A stretch of 64,000 nt of DNA from contig QCIK01000006.1 of the NCBI GenBank assembly GCA_003216715.1, positions 1-64,000 on the forward strand, written 5' to 3'. This DNA is from Prochlorococcus sp. AG-402-L09. GTDB taxonomy: Bacteria > Cyanobacteriota > Cyanobacteriia > PCC-6307 > Cyanobiaceae. The notes below the pieces were generated by a model. That model saw nothing but the letters and a program-made list of their open reading frames with translations, was not told the DNA's origin and made no database searches. The stretch's first letter is position 1. Every line of letters starts with the position of its first letter. The position numbers were made by a program, and so were the translations under genes. Below are positions 8,835-16,976 of the stretch, in pieces.

Positions 8835-10079
8835 ATGACTCCTGAGCGGTTGGGCTTGCTCTGGGGTATCACAGTTTTTTCAGGAGCTGGCGCGAGATTA
8901 TTATCGGTTTTAACAGGCCTGCCTGGGGTAGTTTTATTGTTGCTTTCTGGCTTGTTGATTGGAAGATCCGGTCTTGGATTGGTTGAACCTTTAGATCTGG
9001 GTAAGGGCTTGGAAACAATAGTTGGTTTATTGGTAAGCCTAGTTTTATTTGATGGTGGTTTAAATCTTCGATTTCCGGGAGGGCCAATTAAGTCAATAGT
9101 TCTTAGAATTTCTTCAATTAGATTAATTATTTCATTAGCAGCTGGTTTCCTTGCTGCTCATTGGTTTGCAGGACTTGGTTGGTCAGTAGCAGGTGTTTAC
9201 AGCGCAATTGTCCTTGCTACCGGACCAACAGTTGTGACTCCATTAGTTCGACAAATTCGACTTGCATCACCATTAAGTGATGTCCTCGAAGCGGAAGGTT
9301 TGATACTTGAACCTATTGGAGCAGTATTAGCACTTTTGTTGTTAGAGCTTGTAGTGGGAGATTTGCATGGCTGGAGAGAACTATTGCTTGGTCTGCTTTC
9401 AAGACTTGGAGGAGGAGTCTTGATTGGGACAATTGCTGGCTTATTGCTTTCAGAAGGCCTGAAGCGCTTGCGATCTGATCCTTATATAGGGCTTAGATTG
9501 CAACTCACTCTTGGGGTAGTTTTCTTGCTTTATGGAGTGTGCGAATGGTTATTACCTGAATCAGGTTTGCCTGCATCTGTTGCCGCAGGATTTGTTGTAG
9601 GACAAAGACCCTCTACTCAGGCGAATGAACTTGATAAATTAATAAGAGAATTAGCTCAGCTAGCTATAACTATGCTTTTCCCTTTGTTAGCAGCAGATGT
9701 TTCATGGGGGGAATTAAGTCCTCTGGGGTTGGGAGGTATAACTTGTGTTCTTTTTTTGATGATTGTTGTGAGACCAATAGCAGTATCGATTGCTACTTAT
9801 GGATTGCCTCTTGACAATAAACAAAGATTGTTTCTTGGTTGGCTAGCTCCTCGTGGAATAGTTACTGCTGCAGTTGCTTCTTTGTTTTCAATTAGGTTGG
9901 AGCAGGCGGGTGTTTTAGGAGCAGGGAAACTTCAGGGATTAGTCTTTTTGACAATATTGATGACAGTTGGCATACAAGGTTTAACAGCTCAACCTTTAGC
10001 TAAAATGTTGGGTTTATTGGATGAAGATGAAAATCTAGATAAAACGACTAATACGGGCTCTATCTTTACTGAATCTTGA
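8835..10079 (+). CDS. Na+/H+ (cation:proton) antiporter, CPA1-like
   Basis: A 414-residue membrane protein with about 11-12 hydrophobic segments, typical of CPA1 (NhaP/NapA-like) exchangers that move Na+ out against H+. Seen motifs are LLSGLLIGRSGLGLV, the FDGGLNLRFP segment, LATGPTVVTPLVR (the TG-P unwound region), and near the end FLGWLAPRGIVTAAVASLF. The charged tail (DEDENLDK) is cytosolic. The ATG at 8835 has no clear ribosome-binding site because it directly abuts the broken ppx. By eye, G+C is about 42%, above adjacent gltX but like some other core genes here, so I do not claim transfer. The last 45 bp overlap gltX tail-to-tail. Confidence 0.88.
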   Translation: MTPERLGLLWGITVFSGAGARLLSVLTGLPGVVLLLLSGLLIGRSGLGLVEPLDLGKGLETIVGLLVSLVLFDGGLNLRFPGGPIKSIVLRISSIRLIISLAAGFLAAHWFAGLGWSVAGVYSAIVLATGPTVVTPLVRQIRLASPLSDVLEAEGLILEPIGAVLALLLLELVVGDLHGWRELLLGLLSRLGGGVLIGTIAGLLLSEGLKRLRSDPYIGLRLQLTLGVVFLLYGVCEWLLPESGLPASVAAGFVVGQRPSTQANELDKLIRELAQLAITMLFPLLAADVSWGELSPLGLGGITCVLFLMIVVRPIAVSIATYGLPLDNKQRLFLGWLAPRGIVTAAVASLFSIRLEQAGVLGAGKLQGLVFLTILMTVGIQGLTAQPLAKMLGLLDEDENLDKTTNTGSIFTES

Positions 10080-11464
10080 AAGTAAAACCCAACTTTCAAT
10101 TAAATCAGGTCCATTGAGAGTTCCAAAAAATGCAGCCCTAAGACTTTTCATAACCAGACCTTTTTTTACTTCGCAGTTTTTTGTCGCTTGATTTATCAAA
10201 TCAACCGCTTCTTCTTTACTAATGAATGCAGCATCTTTGCTTTCTAGCTTTTCAAGAATAAAATTTAAAATTACTTTTGCTTCTTTTATTTCCAATTGCT
10301 TTTTACCGTCATCACTTAATTCTGGTTCTTCAAAAAAGGTTTAGCTTGATCAACTCCATCATTAATAAGAACCATAGATGGTCCTATTAAATCGACGAGA
10401 TGTTTTCCCCATTCTTGATTTGGTAGATACCATCCATTTTTTTTAAATAAAGGATCTAAATTTTCTAATAGAGTTCTGGATGACATGTCATGTATTACCT
10501 GAGAGTTGAGCCAGTTCAATTTGTCCCAATCAAATTTTGCTGAAGCTTTATTAACCTTTTTAAAGCTAAAAATTTCTGAAACTTCTGAAATTTTGAATCT
10601 TTCATTAATTCCTTCTGGAAGAGACCACCCAAGAAGAGTCATGTAATTGGCCATAGCCTCAGATGTATAACCCATCTTTTTGAATTCAGAAATTGAGGTA
10701 ACCCCATCCCTTTTCGAGAGCTTTTTACCTTCAGAATTAAGAATTAAAGGAGTATGAGCGAAAACTGGAATCTTGAGATCAAGAGCTTCGTAAAGAAGAA
10801 TTTGCTTTGCTGTATTGGCAAGATGATCTTCTCCCCTTATTACATGAGAGATTTTCATTGCTGAGTCATCTGCAACAACAACTAGATTGTATAAAGGATC
10901 ACCAATCGTATCTGCTGGAGCTCTTCTTGCAATTACCATATCTCCTCCTAAATCTTTTCCATTCCAAGTCATCTTTCCTCGTATTAAGTCATCCCATGAA
11001 ATTAATTTTTGATCGTTGATTTTGAATCTTATGACAGGTTCTCTGCCTGCTTTTATAAATTCTGATTCTTGCTCTGGAGTTAAATTTCTGTGCCTATTAT
11101 CATATCTAGGAGCCAAACCATTTCTTTTTTGAGTTTCTCTCAATTCATTTATTTCAGACTCTGATGCAAAACATTTATATGCGAATCCTTTAGATATAAG
11201 GCTTCTTATGATTTTTTTATGTTCATTTATTCTGTTACTTTGAATGATTGGTGATTCATCCCAGTTGATGCCGAGCCACTGAAGTCCATCATATATGTTG
11301 TTTATATACTCATCTTTTGATCTTTCAATATCAGTATCTTCAATTCTTAAGAGAAAAGTACCACCTTCTTTTTTTGCAAATAGCCAGTTAAAAAGTGCTG
11401 TTCTCGCTGTCCCTAGGTGAAGTGTTCCTGTTGGACTTGGTGCCAATCTTACCCGTACTGTCAA
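10035..11464 (-). CDS. gltX: glutamyl-tRNA synthetase, frame broken at an A6 run (10332-10337)
   Basis: GltX charges tRNA-Glu; in cyanobacteria the product also feeds tetrapyrrole synthesis through glutamyl-tRNA reductase and HemL. The N-terminal part has [20 protein letters not shown] (HIGH-type motif HLGT) and KKLSKRDG (KMSKS-type). The C-terminal piece at 10035-10295 ([16 protein letters not shown]...) lies in another frame. Adding one base to the six-base run at 10332-10337 joins [12 protein letters not shown] to the C-terminus and gives exactly 476 residues, a normal length. The start is taken as TTG 11464 ([10 protein letters not shown]); a frame open further upstream would run into tRNA-Asp. 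Because the gene should be essential, an indel in the data or slippage is more likely than real loss. Confidence 0.88.
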
Positions 11465-11485
11465 AGCTCTAATTCGATTGAGATA

Positions 11486-11559
11486 CGGGACCGACGGGAT
11501 TCGAACCCGCAACTTCCGCCGTGACAGGGCGGTGCTCTAACCAGTTGAACTACGGTCCC
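11486..11559 (-). tRNA. tRNA-Asp (anticodon GTC)
   Basis: Read on the minus strand, a 74-nt cloverleaf: acceptor GGGACCG/CGGTCCC with G discriminator at 11486, D arm with AGTTCAACTGGTTAGAGC, anticodon loop CTGTCAC giving GTC, and T arm GCGGGTTCGAATCCCGT. CCA is not encoded. It ends 22 bp before the gltX start, so the two may be cotranscribed and processed. Confidence 0.97.
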
Positions 11560-11759
11560 AGATTTAGCCCTTCAGAGGGATTCATCCTTGAATGATAAAT
11601 CCTTGTTTTCCTCAATGAGTATCATCCTATAAATGCCTTCTAGTCAACTAGGGATTAATTTTGTTGACTTAAGAACTATTTGTATAAGATTTTTCATCAA
11701 GCTAATTCTCTATCAAGATAGAGTTGCTCATGAAATAAAACTAAATAAGTAGATGAGTT

Positions 11760-11948
11760 TTAAGGACGGAAACCTGCAGGCTCTATAAGCCTAACTTGAT
11801 TCCCACGAGCTGTGAACTCGCGGCCTTGGTCGCTTTGCACTACAACACGGCCACCTGATTTGACACGAATAACTCGAGCCCTGACCCAGCCTAAAGCGGC
11901 TGACTCAAGAACTTTTACGACATCGCCAGGTTGAAGATCCAACTCCAT
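11760..11948 (-). CDS. hyperconserved 62-residue protein (Hcp), SH3-like
   Basis: MELDLQPGDVVKVLESAALG opens a basic 62-residue protein with a compact beta pattern (VRARVIRVKSGGRVVVQSDQGREF) suggesting a small SH3/Tudor-like barrel. I recognise it as the protein described as hyperconserved in Prochlorococcus and marine Synechococcus, nearly identical between species. Its function is unknown to me, although the neighbourhood (tRNA-Asp, tRNA-Trp, rplS, gltX) suggests translation. Its G+C is clearly higher than its flanks, in keeping with constraint at protein level. It lies between the two tRNA genes on the same strand and is perhaps part of a mixed tRNA-mRNA transcript. Confidence 0.85.
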   Translation of the reverse strand: MELDLQPGDVVKVLESAALGWVRARVIRVKSGGRVVVQSDQGREFTARGNQVRLIEPAGFRP

Positions 11949-11983
11949 TCTTTAAAAAAGTAACTGCAGAAAGGGTTTTCGAA

Positions 11984-12056
11984 CGCGCCGTGGAGGACTT
12001 GAACCCCCGACATCAGGTTTTGGAGACCTGCGTTCTACCAACTGAACTAACGGCGC
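11984..12056 (-). tRNA. tRNA-Trp (anticodon CCA)
   Basis: A 73-nt cloverleaf on the minus strand: acceptor GCGCCGT/ACGGCGC with G discriminator at 11984, D arm TAGTTCAGTTGGTAGAACG, anticodon loop TCTCCAAAA giving CCA, and T arm with GGGGGTTCAAGTCC. CCA is not encoded. It sits downstream of rplS and upstream of hcp on the same strand. Confidence 0.97.
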
Positions 12057-12072
12057 ATTTTATATACCCTTT

Positions 12073-12095
12073 AAGTCATTGTTGACCAATGACTT
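12073..12095 (-). other. perfect 9-bp hairpin between rplS and tRNA-Trp
   Basis: AAGTCATTG (12073-12081) pairs perfectly with CAATGACTT (12087-12095) around a 5-nt loop. It lies 22 bp after the rplS stop and 17 bp before the tRNA. On the minus strand no T tract follows, so it is not a standard intrinsic terminator for rplS. A processing or 3'-end-stabilising hairpin is possible. On the plus strand it is followed by TTTTAT, but no plus-strand gene precedes it. Confidence 0.45.
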
Positions 12096-12116
12096 TTTAT
12101 TTAGGAGGCCGAAACC

Positions 12117-12605
12117 TCAGCGGTCGAAGCGCTGCTTTACGCGTGTGGCTTTGCCCACTCGCTCCCGCAGATAAAAAAGCTTCGCTCTTCTTACTTTACC
12201 TCGGCGCTCAACCTTAATGGATGCAACTTGAGGACTGTGAACCAAGAAAATTCTCTCAACTCCTATTCCTTGAAAAATACGCCTTACAGTAATTGTTTGA
12301 TGAATTCCTCCGTGTCGCTTTGCTATGACAACGCCTTCATAGGGTTGGACCCTCTCTTTGTTACCCTCACTTATTCGGACACCAACACGAACTGTGTCTC
12401 CAACGTAAATATCAGGAAGGTTTTTGGTTTGTTGTGCTTCTTCAAAAGTCTTTATTATTTCTGCAGGAGAGATTTTTTTGATTGAAATTTTCTTTCCATT
12501 AGATTTGGCTTTCGAAGCATTTTTTACTTCAGACTCCACTGGAGCATTTGATTCATCTTCAACTTTTACCTCTTTAGATGAGGGATCTTTCGAATCAACG
12601 GACAT
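12117..12605 (-). CDS. rplS: 50S ribosomal protein L19, with an N-terminal extension
   Basis: L19 sits at the 30S-50S interface. The core begins around residue 45 ([16 protein letters not shown]) and continues through [52 protein letters not shown] and the C-terminal [21 protein letters not shown], all standard for L19. The first 40 or so residues ([19 protein letters not shown]...) are a charged, low-complexity extension of the kind seen in marine cyanobacteria. ATG 12605 is preferred to the TTG two codons upstream. The structured spacer at 12606-12913 could contain a regulated leader. Confidence 0.96.
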   Translation of the reverse strand: MSVDSKDPSSKEVKVEDESNAPVESEVKNASKAKSNGKKISIKKISPAEIIKTFEEAQQTKNLPDIYVGDTVRVGVRISEGNKERVQPYEGVVIAKRHGGIHQTITVRRIFQGIGVERIFLVHSPQVASIKVERRGKVRRAKLFYLRERVGKATRVKQRFDR

Positions 12606-12913
12606 CACCAATTACTCTAAAATTGACCGAACCATTATTGTAACCGGTTGGTTCACAAATTAAAAATTTTTTTATCTATTTGAACTTGTGATCGATGAGT
12701 CAGCATGATCTCACCGTTACCCTTTACCGTTTAACGTTTATCACTCATTGATCGGTTTTTTTTAATTAGTCTTTATAGCCTTTCTTTAACATGGGGAATT
12801 TATTAAGTAAATAAATTTTTTTGATGAAATTTTCCCTATCCATTTGATAGCTTCTCTATTATCAAGTTATTAATAAAATGCAAATTTTGATGTTTTTACT
12901 TTTTTTCTAAACA
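12606..12913. promoter_or_regulatory. 308-bp rplS-map divergent spacer with hairpins, no protein gene seen
   Basis: The spacer separates divergent rplS and map and must hold both promoters. Two structured parts are visible. Near rplS, GAACCA (12629-12634) pairs with TGGTTC (12649-12654), with AACCGGTT between. In the middle, a long imperfect stem ends in a T8 tract (see 12690-12763). From about 12765 to 12913 the spacer is very AT-rich and I see no ORF or confident -35/-10 pair. Confidence 0.5.
12690..12763 (+). ncRNA. candidate small RNA 3' end / terminator, or rplS leader
   Basis: GATCGATGAGT (12690-12700) pairs with ACTCATTGATC (12743-12753), ten Watson-Crick pairs and one G-T. The 42-nt interior holds a nested CGTTA/TAACG stem, and GG plus eight T follow (12756-12763). 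This has the form of an intrinsic terminator on the plus strand, but no plus-strand gene lies between it and the antiporter 2.6 kb upstream. The element is less AT-rich than its flanks. It could be the 3' part of a short plus-strand RNA. Alternatively, read on the minus strand, it lies in the rplS 5' leader and could be a ribosomal-protein-type autoregulatory structure. Neither is proven. Confidence 0.4.
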
Positions 12914-13753
12914 ATGAAACTTTTTTCTGATCTTATTTCTTCTGCAAACTCAATAAACCTTAGCAATAATGGACCTGTTATTAAGCAAAGGAGAGGAGTT
13001 GAAATTAAGTCTTCTAGAGAGATAGAAATCATGCGTAAATCTAGTAAGATAGTTGCAACAGTATTGAGCGAAATTAGAGATTTAGTTAAACCTGGAATGT
13101 CTACTTTGGACTTAGATAATTATGCAGAAAAACGTATAAGAGAACATGGTGCTAAGCCTAGTTTCAAAGGTTATCATGGCTTTCCAGGAAGTATATGTTC
13201 TAGTATAAATAATGAAGTTGTTCATGGCATACCAAGTAAAACGAAAATTATTAAAGATGGTGATTTGCTTAAAGTAGATACAGGAGCTTTCTATAATGGT
13301 TATCACGGAGATAGTTGTATTACTATTTGCGTGGGTAAAACTTCGGATGCAGCAAATAAATTAAGCAAAGTTGCGCAAGAGGCTTTGATGCAAGGAATCA
13401 AACAAATTAAGCCTCAAAAAAAACTTCTTGATATAGCTGGAGCAATAGAAGATCATGTCAAAGCTAACGGTTTTAGTATCGTTGAAGATTACACAGGACA
13501 TGGCGTAGGAAGGAATTTACATGAAGAACCTTCGGTATTTAATTTTAGAACTAATGATTTGCCAAATGTCACCCTAAGAGAGGGTATGACGATAGCAGTT
13601 GAACCTATAGTTAATCTCGGAACAAAATATTGTAAGACTCTTCGTGATGGATGGACAGTAATTACAAAAGATGGAAATCTATCTGCTCAATGGGAGCATA
13701 CTGTGTTAGTAACGAAGGATGGTTTTGAGATACTAACTGATAGAGGAGATTGA
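12914..13753 (+). CDS. map: methionine aminopeptidase, type I
   Basis: Map removes the initiator methionine from nascent proteins using two divalent metal ions. The core starts at about residue 30 ([20 protein letters not shown]). The substrate His is in the segment [21 protein letters not shown]; the metal ligands are Asp in [18 protein letters not shown] (two Asp), His in [16 protein letters not shown], Glu in [10 protein letters not shown], and Glu in QWEHTVLVT. The length of 279 includes a roughly 30-residue N-terminal extension. It is the first plus-strand gene after the structured spacer and is followed 16 bp later by a convergent SDR gene. Confidence 0.95.
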   Translation: MKLFSDLISSANSINLSNNGPVIKQRRGVEIKSSREIEIMRKSSKIVATVLSEIRDLVKPGMSTLDLDNYAEKRIREHGAKPSFKGYHGFPGSICSSINNEVVHGIPSKTKIIKDGDLLKVDTGAFYNGYHGDSCITICVGKTSDAANKLSKVAQEALMQGIKQIKPQKKLLDIAGAIEDHVKANGFSIVEDYTGHGVGRNLHEEPSVFNFRTNDLPNVTLREGMTIAVEPIVNLGTKYCKTLRDGWTVITKDGNLSAQWEHTVLVTKDGFEILTDRGD

Positions 13754-13769
13754 TCTTGTTTTTAATAGC

Positions 13770-14513
13770 TTATTTTGAGTAAACTCTTTCTATAAATCTT
13801 GAATAAAATATTCTAATTGATTCAACAATTGGCATTAATAAATATGTTATCGGATTGGGAGTTACTATAATTAAATAATCTTCTCGTTCTGCTTTTTGTA
13901 TTATTCTTTCTGCTACAAAATCAGGCTTCAAAATTCCTTGTGGATTTAATTTAGATTTGAAGGGCCCAAGTATTAATTTTTTGACAATAAAGTATTTATT
14001 TTTTTCAATTAATAATTTACTTTTCTTTAAACTTACAAGTTCACCAATTAGACGTTTTGTTATTTCATATACAGGACTCAAAGCTATCTGAATCTCTGCT
14101 TCTGATGTATTTATCCATATTTCCTTCGTATTGTATTCATTGTTATTTATTGCTAATTCCTCAAAGATTTTAATCAATCTCCAATAACTAAGTGCGTTTA
14201 TTTCTATAGCTTTATTTATTTCATTGAATTCAATCTTTTCTTTTGGATTGAATCCATGGTTAAGTATTAAAATGTCAACATTAGTAAGGCTGCTTGAAAG
14301 TTCATCTTCTTTTCCACATGACCAGGAAATCCAATCGTCCGGGCCTCTTTCGTCAGAGTTGAAATTGTTTTTTTTGCTATGAGTTAACCCAACAACATAA
14401 GCTCCTTTTTTTTTCAGTTCCTGAATAAGAGACTTACCAAGACTCCCATTTGCACCAGTTATGGCAATTCTTAAACCTTTAAACTTTGAAGTTTTTGATA
14501 AGTTTTTGTTCAT
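13770..14513 (-). CDS. short-chain dehydrogenase/reductase family protein
   Basis: A 247-residue Rossmann protein with a nucleotide-binding loop ITGANGSLGKSL at about residues 17-28 and an ILNHGFNP segment at about 82-89 corresponding to the NAG motif of classical SDRs. The expected active site Ser and YxxxK are seen as WINTSEAEIQIA and SPVYEITKRLIGE (Tyr-x-x-x-Lys present). The C-terminus is hydrophobic with basic residues. The substrate is unknown. The best ribosome-binding site (GGAGGAAA) does not face this ATG but a five-codon ORF just upstream, whose stop overlaps this start (see 14510-14527). Confidence 0.8.
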   Translation of the reverse strand: MNKNLSKTSKFKGLRIAITGANGSLGKSLIQELKKKGAYVVGLTHSKKNNFNSDERGPDDWISWSCGKEDELSSSLTNVDILILNHGFNPKEKIEFNEINKAIEINALSYWRLIKIFEELAINNNEYNTKEIWINTSEAEIQIALSPVYEITKRLIGELVSLKKSKLLIEKNKYFIVKKLILGPFKSKLNPQGILKPDFVAERIIQKAEREDYLIIVTPNPITYLLMPIVESIRIFYSRFIERVYSK

Positions 14514-14527
14514 TTAGTTGAATCCAT
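14510..14527 (-). other. five-codon mini-ORF (MDSTK) coupled to the SDR start
   Basis: On the minus strand, GGAGGAAA lies 6-8 bases before an ATG at 14527 that opens ATG-GAT-TCA-ACT-AAA-TGA. The TGA overlaps the ATG of the SDR gene as ATGA. The SDR start itself has no close ribosome-binding site. This could be a translationally coupled leader peptide, or the real gene start with a small frameshift. Confidence 0.4.
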
Positions 14528-14663
14528 TGTATTTCCTCCAAAAAAATCAGGAATTACTAGAGAATTTTTGTGTAATTAGAATTTTATACAGATTTGGTGT
14601 TGAGAACTTCTTCAAAAAGCCTAAACTTATAAAGTTATTAATCTCACATCAGGTCTTTAATTA

Positions 14664-15770
14664 ATGAGCAAGACCTTTCTAATTGGATCGTGTGAACCAT
14701 TTAGCGGCAAGTCAGCATTAGTGCTAGGTATTGCAAGAAATTTAATTGCTTCTAATCATTTGGTTAGATTTGGAAAGCCATTAGCCACAAGTCTTGAATT
14801 GAATGTCTCGGCAAGCGGAGACATTCAAGAAGATCTACTTGATGATGATGTCAGGTTTGTTGGAAAGACATTAAATTTATCTGCGGAAAATTTAATTCCT
14901 TCCATTCAGTTTTTGGCCGCCTCTACAGCCAGCAAAAGAATTGAAAATAATACATTAGATGCTGGGGTTAAATTTGATGAGTTTAAATTATCTCTTGATT
15001 CTTCTGATAATGCTATCAATATTCTTGAGGCTGCTGGTAGCTTACATGAAGGACTCTTATATGGTTTAAGTCTAAGTCAACTCGCTAAAGGTTTAAATGC
15101 TAAAGTTTTACTTGCTCATTTTTGGCAAGATAGTAGAAGTGTTGAAGCTTTATTGGAGGCTAAAAATCAACTTGGAGATAATTTAAGTGGTGTTGTTTTA
15201 AATGCTGTGAACCCTGATCAAATCAAGGATATTAAAGAGAATATAGTTCCATCACTTAAGTCACTAGGTTTAGATGTATTTGGAGTAATGCCTAGGTCTC
15301 CTTTATTGAGGAGTGTCACTGTGGAAGAATTGGTGAGACGTTTAAATGCTCGAGTTGTTTGTTGTTCTGAAAGGCTTGAGTTGATGGTAGAAACTTTAAG
15401 TATAGGCGCGATGAGTGTTAATAGCGCAATGGAGTTTTTCCGCAGAAGGCGTAATATGGCTGTAGTGACAGGAGCTGATCGCACTGATATCCAATTGGCC
15501 GCTTTGGAAGCTTCTACTCAATGCCTAATACTTACTGGAGCTGGCGAACCACTACCACAATTAATTAATAGATCAGAAGAATTGGAAGTTCCACTACTTA
15601 AAGTTGATAGAGATACTCTCTCAACAGTTGAGGTCATTGAGCAAGCATTTGGTCATGTTCGTCTTCATGAAACAGTCAAAGCTACTTATGCGTTTCGTTT
15701 AGTTCAAGAACATTGTGATCTTCATCGAATCTTTAAAACTTTAGGAATTTCTACTGGAATTCATGAATAG
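14664..15770 (+). CDS. BioD-like P-loop plus DRTGG domain protein (phosphotransacetylase-like family)
   Basis: A 368-residue soluble protein. The N-terminal half resembles dethiobiotin-synthetase-like P-loop NTPases (FLIGSCEPFSGKSALVLGIA, with GKS at about residues 16-18). The C-terminal half (about 215-330) is a DRTGG domain, with MAVVTGADRTDIQLAALEAS as its core. This combination is also the N-terminal part of long phosphate acetyltransferases, but the catalytic Pta domain is absent. The role is unknown; a nucleotide-binding regulatory function is a guess. The next plus-strand gene starts 28 bp downstream. Confidence 0.82.
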   Translation: MSKTFLIGSCEPFSGKSALVLGIARNLIASNHLVRFGKPLATSLELNVSASGDIQEDLLDDDVRFVGKTLNLSAENLIPSIQFLAASTASKRIENNTLDAGVKFDEFKLSLDSSDNAINILEAAGSLHEGLLYGLSLSQLAKGLNAKVLLAHFWQDSRSVEALLEAKNQLGDNLSGVVLNAVNPDQIKDIKENIVPSLKSLGLDVFGVMPRSPLLRSVTVEELVRRLNARVVCCSERLELMVETLSIGAMSVNSAMEFFRRRRNMAVVTGADRTDIQLAALEASTQCLILTGAGEPLPQLINRSEELEVPLLKVDRDTLSTVEVIEQAFGHVRLHETVKATYAFRLVQEHCDLHRIFKTLGISTGIHE

Positions 15771-15797
15771 TGCTAACTTTAAATTATCTGAATTAGG

Positions 15798-16316
15798 ATG
15801 TCCTTGAGCCGATCGCTCGATCTTCCTGCATTGGGACGAGTTGATACTCTCGCTCAGGAATTGGCCTTGTTGAAAAACGAGGGAAAAAGAAGAATTGCGT
15901 TTCTAGGTAGTAGGCATGTGCCTGTTGTCTCGATACATATAGTCGAATTAATAGCACGGTCTTTGGCTCAAGAAGGCCATTCGATAATCACATCAGGTTC
16001 TCAAGGTGTAAATGCTGCAGTGATACGAGCCGTTTTAGATGTTACCCCCTCTCTCTTAACCGTTTTATTGCCTCAATCTCTTGATAGGCAGACCGCAGAA
16101 GTTAAGGATCTTCTTGGCAACGTTTTACATTTAATAGAAAAAGAAGACAATAATGATTTACCTTTGCCAATGGCCAGTAGTCTTTGTAATCAAGAAATTA
16201 TTAATAGATGTGATCAATTGATTTGCTTTGCATTCCATGATAGTGAAACATTATTGAGTAGTTGTCATAGCGCTGAAGATATGGGGAAAGTGGTGAGCCT
16301 TATGTTTTTTGATTAA
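15798..16316 (+). CDS. Rossmann-fold protein resembling DprA/LOG family
   Basis: A 172-residue protein with IAFLGSRHVPVVSIHIVELIARSL (about residues 33-56) and GHSIITSGSQGVNAAVIRAVLD (about 60-81). This spacing and the GSR...SGxxxGVNxA pattern recall the nucleotide-binding fold of DprA and of lysine-decarboxylase-like (LOG) proteins. It is too short for full DprA and lacks the LOG PGG-GTxxE motif, so a precise function cannot be given. It follows the DRTGG gene by 28 bp on the same strand and is probably in the same operon. Confidence 0.65.
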   Translation: MSLSRSLDLPALGRVDTLAQELALLKNEGKRRIAFLGSRHVPVVSIHIVELIARSLAQEGHSIITSGSQGVNAAVIRAVLDVTPSLLTVLLPQSLDRQTAEVKDLLGNVLHLIEKEDNNDLPLPMASSLCNQEIINRCDQLICFAFHDSETLLSSCHSAEDMGKVVSLMFFD

Positions 16317-16437
16317 TTTACAATCAAAGATAACTAACTACTTCTGGATATTTTTAAACTTACGAAATGTCTCATAAGTATATTTTAAGCAATTTGGCGT
16401 TTTTTTCATAAGATGGTGGAAACAAATAGAAATTTTC

Positions 16438-16935
16438 ATGCCCTCTTCTTATTCTTTTGATGTGGTTTCAGAATTTGATCAGCAGGAATTAGTAAATGCT
16501 ATTGATCAATTAAGGAGAGAAGTGGATCAAAGGTATGATTTGAAAGACTCAAAGACAAAAATAGATATTAAAGAAGATGAATTAACTATTATCTCTCTAA
16601 GTGATATGACAATCGAATCTGTAAAAGATATTTTATTACAGAAAGCCACTAAAAGAAATTTATCATTAAAGATATTTGATTTTCAAAAAATTGAAACTAT
16701 AGGGGGGAATATGGTAATGCAAACTGTTAAATTGAAGAAAGGATTGCCTCAAGAAATCTCGAAGAAATTAAGTAAATTAGTTCGAGATAATTTGAAGAAA
16801 ATAACTGTATCAATACAAGGAGATAGCCTGAGAATTACTGGTAAAAATAAAGATGATTTGCAATCTGCAATTAATTTAATTAAGAAGCAGGAAGATGATT
16901 TAGAAATAGCTCTACAATTTCAAAATTATAGATAG
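16438..16935 (+). CDS. yajQ: YajQ family nucleotide-binding protein
   Basis: YajQ proteins have two ferredoxin-like domains that bind nucleotides; some members sense cyclic di-GMP. The signatures are SFDVVSEFDQQELVNAIDQ at the start, REVDQRYDLKDSKTKID at about residues 28-44, and QGDSLRITGKNKDDLQ near the end with a final QFQNYR. The length of 165 is standard. It begins with ATG at 16438 after a 121-bp AT-rich spacer. Its cyanobacterial role is not known to me. Confidence 0.95.
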   Translation: MPSSYSFDVVSEFDQQELVNAIDQLRREVDQRYDLKDSKTKIDIKEDELTIISLSDMTIESVKDILLQKATKRNLSLKIFDFQKIETIGGNMVMQTVKLKKGLPQEISKKLSKLVRDNLKKITVSIQGDSLRITGKNKDDLQSAINLIKKQEDDLEIALQFQNYR

Positions 16936-16976
16936 TAAATTAATAATTAAAAACCCTATCACTAAGATTTTTTGTT

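Noticed and set aside
8835-10079. Horizontally acquired antiporter on the basis of higher G+C
   Set aside because: Other core genes here (hemL, petC, hcp) look similarly G+C-rich by eye, so composition alone does not support transfer.
10035-10295. Separate 86-residue gene
   Set aside because: Its sequence is the C-terminus of glutamyl-tRNA synthetase, joined to the upstream frame by one base in the A6 run.
12228-12663. Plus-strand frames opposite rplS
   Set aside because: They oppose ribosomal protein L19 and its low-complexity extension; no independent evidence.
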